Origin: Anthonomus grandis grandis
Lineage: Eukaryota > Arthropoda > Insecta > Coleoptera > Curculionidae
Assembly (NCBI RefSeq): GCF_022605725.1
Contig: NC_065550.1
Span: 10,354,001-10,418,000 of the forward strand
DNA: 64,000 nucleotides
Direction of reading: 5' to 3'
Shown: positions 34,371 through 47,400 of the stretch, one piece after another
Layout of the letters: every line of letters begins with the position of its first letter
How positions within the stretch are numbered: the stretch's first letter is position 1
Notes under the pieces: model-generated
What the model was told of the DNA's origin: nothing
Databases searched by the model: none
The model's input: only the letters and a program-made list of their open reading frames with translations
Program-made: the position numbers and the translations under genes

Positions 34371-35260
34371 TTATTTTTTGGGATTTTCTTGCAATAACAT
34401 TAAATTCTTAATATAATAAAATTACAATAAATAATTTAACACAGAGAAGTAACATTTATATAGAACATCTTAAATAGCATACTATACAAGTGCCGGGTAG
34501 ATAAGTTTCATATGTCGATTTTTATTTAAAAGAAAATGAAAAACTAAAATACGAAAAGTAAATGCTTTGAACAAAACTGAGTAATTCTACGTTATATAAG
34601 TACGTCTCCTTTAATATAATAATTTTAACATCAAAATACAAATATTATCAGAAAAGATATAAAATTCATTAAAAGATTCAAAAAAATTCACAGAAAGCTT
34701 TACTCGCATTGTCTTTTTATGGAAATGATCATCTTATGTTTTAGTCCTGGTGCACCATTCTCATAGTTTCTTTCAGTTACAGATGACCTTTAACCACATA
34801 CTTCTTATAATATTTAAACTTAACTTATAGTCTTATTGGGTAAATGTGTAAACGCTTTCAAGGATTGTGATTCTAGTTATTAGTTCCACTGGGTATTAGT
34901 ATCCAGAATATGGATATTATTATTGAAATACCCATGTACATGGCATACTAAAAACGTCCCTGTTTAGTTTCGAGCAAATTTGCATTCTTGAGTTTTTTAT
35001 TTGATGCACTGTATTTGCGTAAATAAATATAAACCTTTTTCGGGAATGCTCATTTCAATAACTAAGCACATAGCAAATATTTCACTATTTTTAAAAATTT
35101 TTTTAAATTTTGTTAGTAGGCGATTAATAAAATGACAGAAATAAAAACAAGTTTGATGTAATTTTTATAGTAATTTAACTGTAAATATTTTTTGACATTA
35201 AAAAAAATGATACAATTTTAGCTATAATAATAGTTTATTTTATTAACGAAGAATATAATA
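34371..35260. other. AT-rich spacer
   Basis: No gene recognised. Confidence 0.5.
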
Positions 35261-35261
35261 C

Positions 35262-35660
35262 ATATATGCATTTAGTTTATGGCGAATCGCAGTGTAGTGC
35301 TAGAATAGCTCAACGCAGGTATGCTGAAAAATTTCGTAACAGAAGACATCCATTGCACTCTACGTTTACTACACTTCATTAGCGCCTGCGCCATTTCAGC
35401 CTACCATTAGCTACATTGGTAGTAAAGTCATTAAAAAAAAATTGTTAAATGAAAAAAACACCCCTGTAGATACGACAGTTTAATTTAAATACCCTGTAGA
35501 TACGAAAGTAAGTTTCGTTAAACGTTAAGGACATACATTCATATAAATTTTTATTTTTATTTTTTGTTGGAGAATCACCCTGTAAAGTTTGTCGGTAGAG
35601 TTCCTGGACACCTGGTATTGATGCGATTTGATTCAATTTGTAATTAAGTAAAAAATATAT
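35262..35660 (+). mobile_element. Mariner-like element scrap with HTH piece
   Basis: At 35283-35400 a plus-strand reading gives GESQCSARIAQRRYAEKFRN then RRHPLHSTFTTLH and RLRHFS. This matches the N-terminal HTH found in insect IS630-like transposases ('..A.R.Y.E.FPNRRHP....F..I.QRLRE.G'). The catalytic domain is absent. Sequence near 35575 (ATCACCCTGTAAAG) resembles a mariner right end, suggesting a short deletion derivative. Confidence 0.55.
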
Positions 35661-36180
35661 AAAACGAGAGAAAGGTTAAAAAAACTATATATCCATTTTG
35701 TGCAGCTGCTCCAGATAAAAAAGTTCGATGCTTGTCTGCAATATACAGCAGATTTTTAACTGAAATTTAACTTACAGTATTTTAATATAAGTGTATAGAC
35801 GTGGTTTATTTATTGTTTTGAAGCAAAAATACAAACAAACAATTCAGTCATACAATGTACCTCATTTAGGTATTAACATTATTAGGATGAACCTTATGAG
35901 GAAAGAGTTGTTGGTAAAATAACTAGATATAAGTGATGGCCTAAGATATCAATATATTTTTTTAACAATATATCATCCCAAAGATTATCATTGCTTTAAG
36001 ATAAGGTATAATAAGCCTGGTTAATTTTCTACAAGCCATTTGGTTAGAATATGGTTAAATTTACCTAATTTATATTTTTTTTAGATCGAGAGTGTCAGAA
36101 CATTAAATAACTAGTAAGCTACGTAACAAAAGTTCTTTGTCCGTTTCATCACCCTACGAGGAATGATATTATTAAATATA
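35661..36180. other. AT-rich spacer
   Basis: Nothing recognised. Confidence 0.5.
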
Positions 36181-36690
36181 TGTATAACGTATATATTAAT
36201 ATATATTATAGAATGGGTTTTTGACCGGTAAATTGGTACATAAAATATTAGTGGGGAATTTTGGATTAGGTCTGTAAATGATTTTAATTATTCTCTTTTG
36301 GACTATTTTCAATTCAAGGTATTCCTTATGGCTACCCATCTTAAGTGATAATGAAATATCACGCCCAAATAGATCACATTTTGCACATTTTCTAAGCTCC
36401 ATTTATTATTACTTACTCTGCTCTTCAACATAAACTCTATTTTCTTGTTTTGATACTATTCCAAAAGTGTAAACACTGCGGAACACTATATAAAATACAT
36501 TTAGTAGTACTAGAGAGCTCTTGGACTACCTTTTGTACTCTATTTTGCAGATAGCTTTTTACAACTGATAAAGCTAGACCGTGAAATCCTGCATTTTCCA
36601 ATATATTCACGAGCATAATTTCCTCAACCAAGTCGAACGTCAACGATAAATGCAAAAAAACTGGGGCACAAGGTTTACTAAAGTCTAAAC
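36180..36690 (-). mobile_element. LINE reverse transcriptase remnant
   Basis: Minus-strand RT palm fragment 36655-36437: LHLSLTFDLVEEIML (decayed 'DLSKAFDxVDH' block A) followed by GFHGLALSVVKSYLQNRVQK ('GIRGxALxWFKSYLxNRxQ'). A second piece at 36402-36196 (IVQKRIIKIIYRPNPKF) resembles the RT C-terminal 'LQKRAIRxI' region. The intervening FADD block is deleted. Confidence 0.7.
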
Positions 36691-37600
36691 TGTTATATAT
36701 TTTACTTTATTCCACCAATATTATGAAATATGTAACAGAATTAATAACCGAACCACTTATTTATTTAATAAATATGTCTCTGGAGTTAGGCACCTTTCCG
36801 GAAATTTTTAAGATAGCACGAGTCATTCCCTTGCTTAAAGAAGATGATAGAATGTTGCTTGATAATTATCGCCCTACTTCTCTACTAAGATCAGTCTCGA
36901 GAGGGCTATTTTTAAGCAAATATTTTTTTGTGTTCATGTGAGACCCTACGAATTGTGATCACGATTTTACTAAGGGTACTGGCTCTGTGGTAGTGAAATT
37001 TTTGGACCAACTTTATAAGTAACTAGATTCTAACAAGAAGTTTATTGGCTTTTTTATGGACTTAAGTAAGGCTTTTGATTTGATAGATCATTCACTCCTA
37101 CTTTTGAATTGTAATTATTCTGTTTTTAGAGGCTTGGTTAATGTTTGGTTAGATTCTCACCTTAGTAACAGATTTCAGGTTTTTGATATTACAATCAGAG
37201 ATCGACTTGCCTTCCTGTAGAAATTGGTGTGCCGCAGGGCTTTGTGCTGGACCCTTTACTATACTTGATTTTTGTATGACTTACCAACAATTGTGAATAA
37301 TTCAGCAGATGTGGTTAGGTTTGCTGATGATAATAGTTATATTTAAAATAAGAATTCTATCAGTGAAGTAATATTAAGATTGCACGCCGTGCTTTGTGCG
37401 TTTGTGCACCAAGCACGAGTGTTGCGTGAAAATGCGAGTGTTGATTTCTTAAGAATAGATTGGGTTTAAATGCAGGTAAAATGGTTTTTACTAATTTTAC
37501 ATCACGAACTTCACAAATAAATGAAAGTTTCTTAGTTAGAACTCAAAATCAAAGAAAAACTATTGTTCAAGTAACAGAAGCTTAACTGTGGGTAAATTTT
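36690..37600 (+). mobile_element. LINE reverse transcriptase remnant, opposite orientation
   Basis: Plus-strand RT: ITEPLIYLINMSLELGTFPE and KIARVIPLLKEDDRMLLDNY with RPTSLLRSVSR (36723-36905); GFFMDLSKAFDLIDHSLLL (about 37048-37105, first catalytic D); VWLDSHLSNRFQV; and RFADDN (about 37318, second catalytic DD). Stops and shifts separate the blocks. It abuts the minus-strand fragment head to head, so these are two insertions or an inverted rearrangement. Confidence 0.8.
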
Positions 37601-38225
37601 AGTATGTTTAACAATCATATTTTAGCGTCTCTGGTAGCTTCGGCATCTTATAACTTAGAAGAATTCTTAAATATTTACATTCTTCTTTAATATTTCCATT
37701 TGAAAAATGTTATTTATTTTGTTCTCTTGCATTGTATTGATTATTCTAGAAGTTTTAAGTCCTCTTCAAAATAAATTTGTTAAGCCGCAGATAAATTATA
37801 TTAACACTGGATTCTGTGTGTGTCCTATGCTTTCATATTCTGATGGCTTTCTATTACGTAAACTCAATATCAGTACTAATAAAATACTGCCATAATACTC
37901 TGAATAATTTTTGCTAGTCTTGTAAAAAATACCCTTTTATAAGTAAAATATATAAATACCTTATGAGAATGTCCTAAATCCCTCTAAGGTATTTCGCAAT
38001 ACCTAAGGAATATTAATATTCACGTTTTTTAAATCTTTTTGCATCCGATAACACTAAAGAACTTTAAAATTTTATATATTGATATATTTATTTATTACCG
38101 TCAAATATTCCTAACTTCTTATTTAATTTCTAACGCTATTTCGTTAATATGTATGGATTAATTATGTATGACAAATTAAACAAGTAAAATATCAAAAATT
38201 CTAAATAACAAAATTTAAAGAAAGG
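37601..38225. other. AT-rich spacer
   Basis: Probably the decayed 3' part of the LINE at first, then unrecognised DNA. Confidence 0.4.
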
Positions 38226-38229
38226 TTAC

Positions 38230-39060
38230 TAAAAAAGAAAAAGTTCTTCCTAATAGAGTGTATGACCACCCCTATTATTAATATCAGCTCGAAATCTATT
38301 TGACATGCTCCTAATTAAATTGTCAATGTTGTTTTCTCTTGTCTGCAACTAAACAGTATTTTTTTATCTAGCATACGCCCTTACAACAGATTCTAAACGT
38401 TCTTGATACGATTAAAGTCATAGAATTGCAGGCAATGGCAATACCCGAACATTGTACTGCTCCAAGAGGTGTCTAGCACTTCTTGCAACATGCAGACGTG
38501 CATTGTTGTACATAAATATAAAATAGTTACCAAATTGTGTATGAAGTGGATGAAGAATGGGTTCCAGAATTTGATCCCGATATTCGTTTGTTATTAAAAA
38601 ATCTTCAATGACCGGATTAGTCCAAAAACTTATTGAAATGCCAGCTCAAATCATCAAGGTTCCGCCTTGGTACCTCAACTTCTTGCATGGTTTGCTAGCA
38701 AGACGTATTACCTTGCTTAACGCAAATCTTGATTGTTCGATAAAAAGTATGCATACCCATCACGTTCTGGCCAATTCTGATGCTTCTCGGTTCATCGATA
38801 ATACTGGAGCTGTTAATGTCTGGCATAAAGATTGTTTTTATGTAACCTATTCATTATTGTGTAAGCAGTGGCAGGTTTCGTAATGCCTGAAGGCAAATAA
38901 ACCTATCATGTATAGGTTGTGTTGCTCTTGTTGGGCCAGCATGTCCAACATTCTCTCACATCGTCAGTCTCTTCAAATCTCTGCCACGAACTTCTTAGAG
39001 TGCTCTTAATTTACAGCTTCTGTGACATCGCGGATGTTGATATCACCCTGTATCATTTTA
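38230..39060 (-). mobile_element. Tc1/mariner-like transposase remnant
   Basis: Minus-strand pieces: INSSSIIDEPRSIRIGQ ('DESRF' first block, about 38810), then YRTIKICVKQGNTSC. Next are FRDQILEPILHPLHTQFGNY and FIFMYNNARLHVARSARHLL (about 38590-38470; second block, catalytic D changed to Y), then EQYNVRVLPLPAIL. The third catalytic block is broken. The end near 39045 (ATCACCCTGTATC) looks like a mariner terminus. Confidence 0.75.
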
Positions 39061-41211
39061 TAACTGTGTTGTATTAACTATGTTTTATTTAATGACAATT
39101 AAAACCAATTCTCACCGCACTGGCAGTAAAAATTGAACTGAATACATTTTTCAGTTTGTCAAATTTGCCTTGAATAAATTAAATTGATATGAGAACAACC
39201 GACATAATTAACTGCTTCAGCAAGAAGTTAAATAACCTTAATAAATATTAATATTTTTTTTAAATTTATGAGTCTATTGAATTTCAGAAAGTGTCGGTCG
39301 GTAAACGATATCCCGGAGGAGATGTTGTCAGTTGTTACTAAACTACTAAACGTAAAATAGTTTTACTTTGCAAAAAAATATTTTCCCTCTCAGTGGTCAG
39401 AGCACAGGAATCCTTGAAGCAGTGTTCTTCTCTTTGTAACGTAAACATGTAGCTACAATTTTCTGTTGCATGGGTATTTCGGTATTCGGTGTATATGTAG
39501 TTAAAGTATAATGTTAGAATAAGTTTTATTTTATTCTGGTAAATAAATTATGCACCTAATTAGCATTTTAACTCACATTTAAAGCAAACAGAAAAAATAC
39601 TACAAAAGCAATTAATTTGAATATTATTACATTTTCTTTATTACATTTTCATAGTAAGAATAAACGTCTAGACCAAATTCAATAATACAAAATTACTATT
39701 ACAAAGTTAATATTACAAAGTAATACTCACTTTACTTTTGCAGTATTTAGCTTTAAAATAACCCATACATCCAAGACCCTGTCCAAGTTAAATTATCTAT
39801 TAGTCTCCCGCGACTCTACCAAAACCGCCAGTAAGGACGGGCTGATTGGTTCTATTGTTGGACTTGCAAGATTTAATAATGTGGGACTCCTCTTTATACA
39901 TGAATATTGGTTTTCTCGTGTTTCTGTTTCCCGTCTTTAGGAGCAACAGGCACGCACCATCAGACGTAAAACGACAAGCTAAATTATTGCCATTTCATCT
40001 TGCTAGTCGGCGTTCAAAAAACGTTTATAAAGAATGTTAAAGTGCGGTTTTTCCTGATGGCAAAAATTTGGTATCTATCAGCGGAAGAATGTATTGTGAA
40101 AGTGGTGCTTTTATTACTTAAAACGCCAGTATTTCAACAATGGATTGATATTTGGTTTACATTTGAGTGCTTTTATTATTAAAGAATCAATTTGAGTATA
40201 TACACTTTCTTAATGTTTAATATTTATTTTTTTAATCTTAATGTAAAAATATTGTTTTAACTCCTGGGAATTAAAACAATATTTTTAGATTGAAGTAAAT
40301 AACAATAGGTATCATTAATAGTTTAAGTTCATAATTTATCTAAATATGTCAATAAGCCTATTTTCAATAAATAAGGCAAATATTAGAATATTTATTATTT
40401 AAAATTAGATTATTTTAGAATCTATATTATTGCATAATATAGATTTTACTTAACAATAGTTAACTCACTTTTTATACACAAGTTTATTTTATAAATCTTT
40501 TTAGACCTGTAAAACTTAGACCTATTATTTATATTTAATTTTTATACATAATCTCAGTTACAGCAACCATTTGTCAATTTTAATGTCTTGAAACTCAATT
40601 AAATGAATTAGATGCATTTATTGCGAACAGATTTTTTTTTGTTTAAATATATAGACTAATTATATAAACTATACCATAAAATACTAAACATAAAACGTTT
40701 ATATTGCTTAGTCTATACATTTAATGAAGTCTATCAAATAAGTTTAAGTTTTTTAAAGTAAATTAGTTTAAGTAGTCAACAACAAACAAACGAGTATGTA
40801 CAAACCTTAGTTCTTACTTCATTTGTTGGGCTTACTCTGTAATACATTTTAACTCCTAATTAAGGAAACATATTTAAAACTTGACGTTTATGTCCGCTAA
40901 AATGAGCTTATGCTTCCAAAACGCCCTACCTCCTTCTCACCTTGTCATATATTTTATGTGCGTTTTGAGTCATTGCAGATTTACCTGCAACTCATTTACT
41001 TTATTGTTAAATCTTTTTATTATTATTTAGGTTTGTAAATAATAAAATAAAATCAAAATAGATGTAATTCAGCATGTTTCTGTTTACATGAAACCTTAAG
41101 TTACTTGTCACAATCCTTTGCTTAATTATTTAAAAAAATAAGTAAGATTTTTATTTGTTTATTTTATGACTTTCATATGTTGTCCTTTTAATTTCAAATA
41201 TCTGATTTTAG
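39061..41211. other. Intron or upstream DNA before the first visible Sox exon
   Basis: AT-rich. No exon carrying the first half of an HMG box (an RPMNAFMVW-type motif) is visible here or anywhere else upstream in the window. Open stretches at 39846-40182 have no motif. Confidence 0.5.
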
Positions 41212-41416
41212 GTAAAAAGTGGAGATCTTTAACTCCACAAGATAGACGTCCATATGTAGAAGAAGCAGAACGATTACGCGTCATTCATATGACAGAACAT
41301 CCAAATTACAAATATCGCCCTCGTAGAAGAAAACATAACAAACAAAGGGCAGCTCCTGGAGGTCCTAGAGCGGGTGGTTCTCTCCCCAGCCCTGTGATGT
41401 CAAATATGTCACCTAG
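41212..41416 (+). CDS. Sox15: Sox15-like exon: C-terminal half of HMG box
   Basis: Acceptor TTTTAG at 41206-41211 and donor GTAAGC at 41417. It starts with the last two bases of a split Gly codon. It encodes HMG helix 2 end and helix 3, the basic RPRRRKHNKQR tail, then a Gly/Pro/Ser linker ending SNMSP. Confidence 0.95.
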
Positions 41417-44400
41417 GTAAGCATAGTAATAGTGATGCAACTTTAATAAATGTACAATTAATGGAAGCAATCTTAAAAGCTTTTCATAATAGATCAAATA
41501 TACTAGCTTACATATTAAGTGCTTAATGAATAAGACTACTATATTATAAAAATATGCAATTACTGGTCAATGTGCATTGTGTAACCTTTCACTTAAATAA
41601 ATCCTTGTTGTAAAAATTATAAGACAGTTTCTTGCTAAAAGTACAATCCCTGAAATCAAACTCTAGTTATAAACATAAAAAGAAATTAATAACCCGCTAG
41701 TATGTAACTATCCTTTGGCCAAAGTCAGTAACCTACCGCACAGTACACTGTACAACATGTACTAAATGAAATAAAAATAAATACACTTTCAATGCGGTTG
41801 CTTACATATGTATCAAACGCTATGAAAATCAGGAGAGTGAAATTAAAATCTATTAAGTAAAATATTATTTCAGTGGGTATGTAATTTACATTACAGTGCC
41901 AATTGCCAAGAAAGAGCTTTAGGTACTAGACAATAATTATTAAATTAGGGAGCCATTAAATAGTATAAATTAGCCAATATGACCATTCCCAAAATCGAAA
42001 TAACAATACAAATCAGAAATCGTAACATTGCTTACATATTCCTTTTGTCTGGTTTGACCTGGTAACCCACTGTGCAGCAGACTGCAGCTAAGGTCCAATT
42101 AATAAGGTTAATGAAGGAGAAGGCAAGGAATCCTGATAAAGCTCTAATTCATGATGGTAAATGGGAACAGCACCTGAGATGGCTCGGGATGGTCTTGAAA
42201 TGGCCCTTAAAACTAAAATCTCATTTAAGACTTGGTTTAGGACCTGGCATAAAATCTGGCGTAAGATCCTAAAACTAACACATGAAACTTCAGAAATGGC
42301 GGCCTTAAAACCATGAGAAAACGTTTAACAAAGAACATGAATCAAGCTTACCTGAAGATATTGAAGGGTCTTTTAAAAAGTGTATTAAAATAATCTTTCA
42401 ATTTGATCTTTCACATTATGGCTAGTGTCGGCATGAGGTAACTATGAGTTCGAATCCCAACCTCGAGCAATTGAATTTATTAACCACAAAACCCAAAAAT
42501 ATAGAGAAGTGGTGGTTGCATACAAACTGATAGAAATTCCTCTGACAAATCAGCTAGCGTCGCTTGGCAACGGAAACTGTTGTAACTAACTTGACAGTTT
42601 GACGCGCCTAATTGGACCAATCAAAATAGTAGAAAGACGTGGCCAAATTAAGATGGGAAATCAAATTTCATTTAATCTGATAATCCTATTATTTAATATC
42701 TAAAGCAAACGCCTAATCAAAAAGGTTACTTATAGAGAAAAGGGCCTTTTTGATTAGGTGTGCATCAGATATTGATCAGAATAAAAATAAAACTCTTCAG
42801 TTTAATTTTACATATCTAAATGAGTTAATTTACTGCAATAATCAATGAACAATAGTGTACTACATATTATCATCAAATACAAAAATGAAAATAAAACAAT
42901 GTTTTTTCATTAATACATTTATTATTTAATATTCCTGAAAAATTATATAAGTAATATACAATAATTTATTAGAACAGACTTTATATAAATTAGAATTAAT
43001 CTAAAAATGTTTAAAAGTATTTTGTTAGCACTGAACTTCCCTAATTCTAAATAGATTAGAAAAGGTTGTGAAGATTTTTGTTTTATTTTCTTATAATACA
43101 TCCAAAGACATTACCAATAGGTTAATATTATCCCTATTTTACTAACACAAACATAGATTCAATAGAGGATGAATTATCCTTGTTTAATATGTGGGTACTT
43201 GTTTCTGTTTCCTAAAGAAAAATTAAACAGATTTTAAAAACTAATTAAAAATTTTATAACAGAGTATTATCCAAAGAAACAATATATCTCTCTACAAAAC
43301 AAAATAAACTCTTTGAAAATGAAAACAATTTATTTTAGTATAAACATATATCACTTCATAGTATATATTTGTTGGTCTCTTATAGTACTAACAACATGTC
43401 ATGGAACTATGATATTAATAAAAACTGAATTGAAAGACACATGTATAAATAAACAAAAAAGAAACTATTAAAAAACACAAGTTAAAACAAAAACATTCAT
43501 TTGTGCTCAGCTCTCTTAGTCTCTATACCTATGTCTCGTCTCAGTAAACACAGGAAGTGGTACGAGCATAAAATAAAATTTAAAAAAAAAGTGCAAACTT
43601 TATAAATAAATTTACTAAATGATTCATGTGAAAAGAAAAGATAAAATAAATGTTTAAATAAATATGTATCGTAGTGTAAAGCCAGAAGTATCGGCGTTAT
43701 TAACATTTGTTGAACAAAACTGATGAGAATAAATTTTATAGCTCAAAGTCTCGATAAAATTTTCATTTCATTTTACTTGTAATGGGGACTGAAGGAACTT
43801 CTTTTTTCCAAAAAAATCTTTTATTACTATGTTTATCAGAACCATTTAAAATACACATACTCTTACATGAAGGATATTTACAGGAAAATTGTAATAAATT
43901 TTTTAAATGTGAAAAAGAAAGTGAGAGGCCAGACATTTTGTAATATGTATTCATAATAATCAAGTTATAAATGAAATATTTGAAAAGTTAACTTCATTGA
44001 AATCAACTGATTTTGATTTTATTTAAGACTGAAGATTGACAATACAAAAACATAATAGTAATAAATAAAATGGCATTTTCTTACCAGAAATCTGGAATTG
44101 CTTACTGCAAATCAATTAAAACATTATTCCCAATATTGAAAGAGAACTTTTCAGAAGAAAAGTCATGAATTTAAAATAAAATCCAAGCAAATAACAAACT
44201 CAACCCACGCTTCCAGCAGTTCCAGCATTCATTGAAATTAAAAACAAACTCAAATGGTATGACAATGACAAATGATGTTTTATCAATCAATGTCAACAAC
44301 TGTCTGTCAGCTCTCTGTCAATTTTGCCAAGCAAGATGGCCGATTTTCACCATACAAGCTTCATACATGTCTTGTTAACCTGAAGACCACACCCACAGAA

Positions 44401-47400
44401 CACAAATATAGAAAAATGCGTGTTGCCTAATGAAGAGATGTTTGTTGACAGCTTTATTGACGTTGTTGAGACGGGGGCGACCATCTTGGGTGGCATATGG
44501 CCGGAAATTTAAGACTGATCTATTGCATGATATTTGAAGTAATTTGCAGAATTACAGAAGTTGATGCGTTAACTGACGGGTGATGAGAGATATATTTATA
44601 TAGAATTTTATTCTATTTTAAAATTAACAATACGCTTATCAGTTTAGAAATACCCACATTTTATTAAAATCGTTAATTTTAAATCGTGGGAAAAAAATAA
44701 ATATTGCATCTCAGACATCCCTCATCACTTTATTCAAGAATTAACACATCAACTAAAATATTATTTAATTTAAATTTGGTTCTCAAGACATTGGTTATTT
44801 AGAACATTTAAGATATTTAGATATAGATACTTACTAAGAATTATAAATTGACACGATAGGTATGAGAGCAAATTTAAAAAAAAACTAAATGGTCTTTTAA
44901 ATATTATATTTTAAGATAAATTGAAATAAATTTAACAAATGGTTTTAAAACACATAAAAATATTTACAATATATTCTAAATTAAATACTGGAAACTGGAA
45001 GTATGGTATTAATAAGACCTTTTATGTAAAAAATAGAATTGTTGCAAATATAAAGCATATTTTAACTGAAAATCGTAATAATTTCTGGATTTTCAGAAAA
45101 AATTACCTACTTTTTTTTGTTTCCATAAGTGTATAAAACATTATAAGAAACATGTAATAAACATACCTAAATAAAAAATTAAACATATATTTTAACCATC
45201 TATGCAATTGTAACAAAATAATATATATATATATATATATATTATGGAAAAGAAAATATAAGCTTTTATAACAACAGAAATTGAACCTTTTGAAATAAAT
45301 CTGCCTCTCTTTGTGAATAAATTAATTAATAATGACTAGACATAACACAAATATATATGTACATGCATGTTTTTTCTTTTTAATTTTTTTTTAGTATAAG
45401 CAAATAAAAACAAAATACGAGTTTTGATTTTTGGTTAGTCACAATTGGATTAAGATGTCACAAGTCAGTGAGGTTGTCTTCAGGAAGTAGGGAACATGAA
45501 ACATTTTAAAACAGATTAAGGCAGTCTATTGTGCATACAATATTATATTCTAATTAGGTTCAAATGAATTATCCTAATAAGTATTTCATCCAAATGATCC
45601 AAATTACATAAGTCTTTATTATTAGAAAGTATTGATTATCACAGTAGTTATGATTACAATTAAGGTTCTAAATAATACTTTAAAGGGTTTTATATTAGTC
45701 TATAATTTTACTTTAAGCAAATAACATGATAATTATGGGTGAGTAAATAAAATATGACTGTAAAAAGCATAGCATTTACTATCAAAATGTCTTAGGTAAT
45801 TCAGCTTAGGTATTTTAAAAATATTTATGTAATAATTAATATTCCGTGATTTTCAAAAAGCTGAATCAACTTTTAAAAAAATAAGATATTATGTAGTAAT
45901 ATCTTAGTATCATTAGATAAAAAGTTAAAGAAAACAACATGATTCTGATTGTGTATCATGAGTATTAAATGAGTATATTTTAATTTTTTTGTTTTTTTGG
46001 AGGTGTTTAAGATTGTCAAAACTTTTTCTGTTTTTTAGAATGAGCAAACACTTAAAGATTGTCGTTGGGGTTTTGAAGTTGGCTTTTGATTTCTAACCTT
46101 TAAATATTTATAAATTATTAAGCTATTGTTACGTTGAACAATTTGTTTTACAATGTTATACTGGTCACAAAAAGAAAAGTCCTTAAAAAAATGTTCATAA
46201 ACCAACCAAAACTTTTTCTCTGAATTGACTAAATGACCATGGTTATCCATAAATGTGTAAAACTTAAGCTAGATTAGGTCGATTAGGAAAATCACTTTTT
46301 GAGAAGGATATGTCAATCTGGATGTGTCATCATTTCTACTCCAGCATCCCATCTAAGTCACACAGGAGTATCAAGGTTGTTAAAATCGGAACCAGAAAAG
46401 TGTTTGGAGCAAACTCGATAATTGGTGACATTTTTAGTCGGACTTGACATGACAGATCTTCCTCCAAGATTTTTGTAATGATGGATTCAATGAAAATTAA
46501 AACAATCTATGATTTGTGTGACCGTCTGGGCAATTCCTAATATACAAACTAATGCATAAAGGATATTTGCATGAATATCTTAATCTAGATGAAGACAAGG
46601 AAAAGGAAATACTTGACATTTTCCCAGTGAAGGTCCAAGAATTAGAACTGAAATGATAAATTGGCAACAGTGACATAGAAATGTCCAAAATAAACCCTGT
46701 AAATGATAATACATCCAAGATGCACCTAAACATTATTAGAAAACACTTAGGTATGTCATAATTAAAATCTACCTGTCTCCTGCTCTATGTAGTTGCTCGA
46801 TGATTCGATGTTAGCACGTTTGTAAAATAATTTATCAACCGATGACTCAAAAAAACTACAAAAAGCTATAAAAAACCTTAAATTGGAAGAAAATCATGAG
46901 CATTGGCTTGTTTTCCACCCAAAGAGAACTTAAAAAAGACAATCGTCAAATACGACAGTTAAAATGTCATTAACGTCACTTGTCATATTTGATGTACGTC
47001 AAAAATTAGTCAATCAGAATCAATTGACCATCTTGGGTGTCAGACTATTCCGCCCCGCCACATTCAACCTTCATACCGGTGACCACACCAGTTGGAAAGA
47101 AAGCCAAAACGCAATTTCTGGGTACGTCTTCGATAAATAATCCCACGCAGGCCCAGTTTTACAAGAATTGACAATACAACGATGCCTTGCTCATCGGAAA
47201 TCAATCTAATCCCAAAAGGCAAGTATTCAAATTACAGAAAAAACAATGGCAACAACAGCCCGATATCGAAAATGCCAATACGTAAAAGTTAATCCTTGAG
47301 CATGGTTTACGTGACCAATGACAAAGACAGACAGATAGAAAAATTACGTTAGTCAGAGAGAGAGAGATAAAAACAACCGGATTCCAGTAAATTGTTTAAA

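Noticed and set aside
41306..41497. Minus-strand open frame over the HMG exon
   Set aside because: Antisense of the Sox exon; composition effect.
42419..42490. tRNA gene
   Set aside because: B box is good but no acceptor stem or cloverleaf can be drawn and the box spacing is too short.
44330..44485. Short minus-strand ORF starting in CCCAAGATGGTCGCC near 44485
   Set aside because: Good start context but only about 46 codons, no motif, and the ATG context repeats near 47035 where it is followed at once by a stop.
47090..47330. LTR-retrotransposon gag-like stretch
   Set aside because: A peptide stretch looked coding but no zinc knuckle, protease motif or LTR pair was found.
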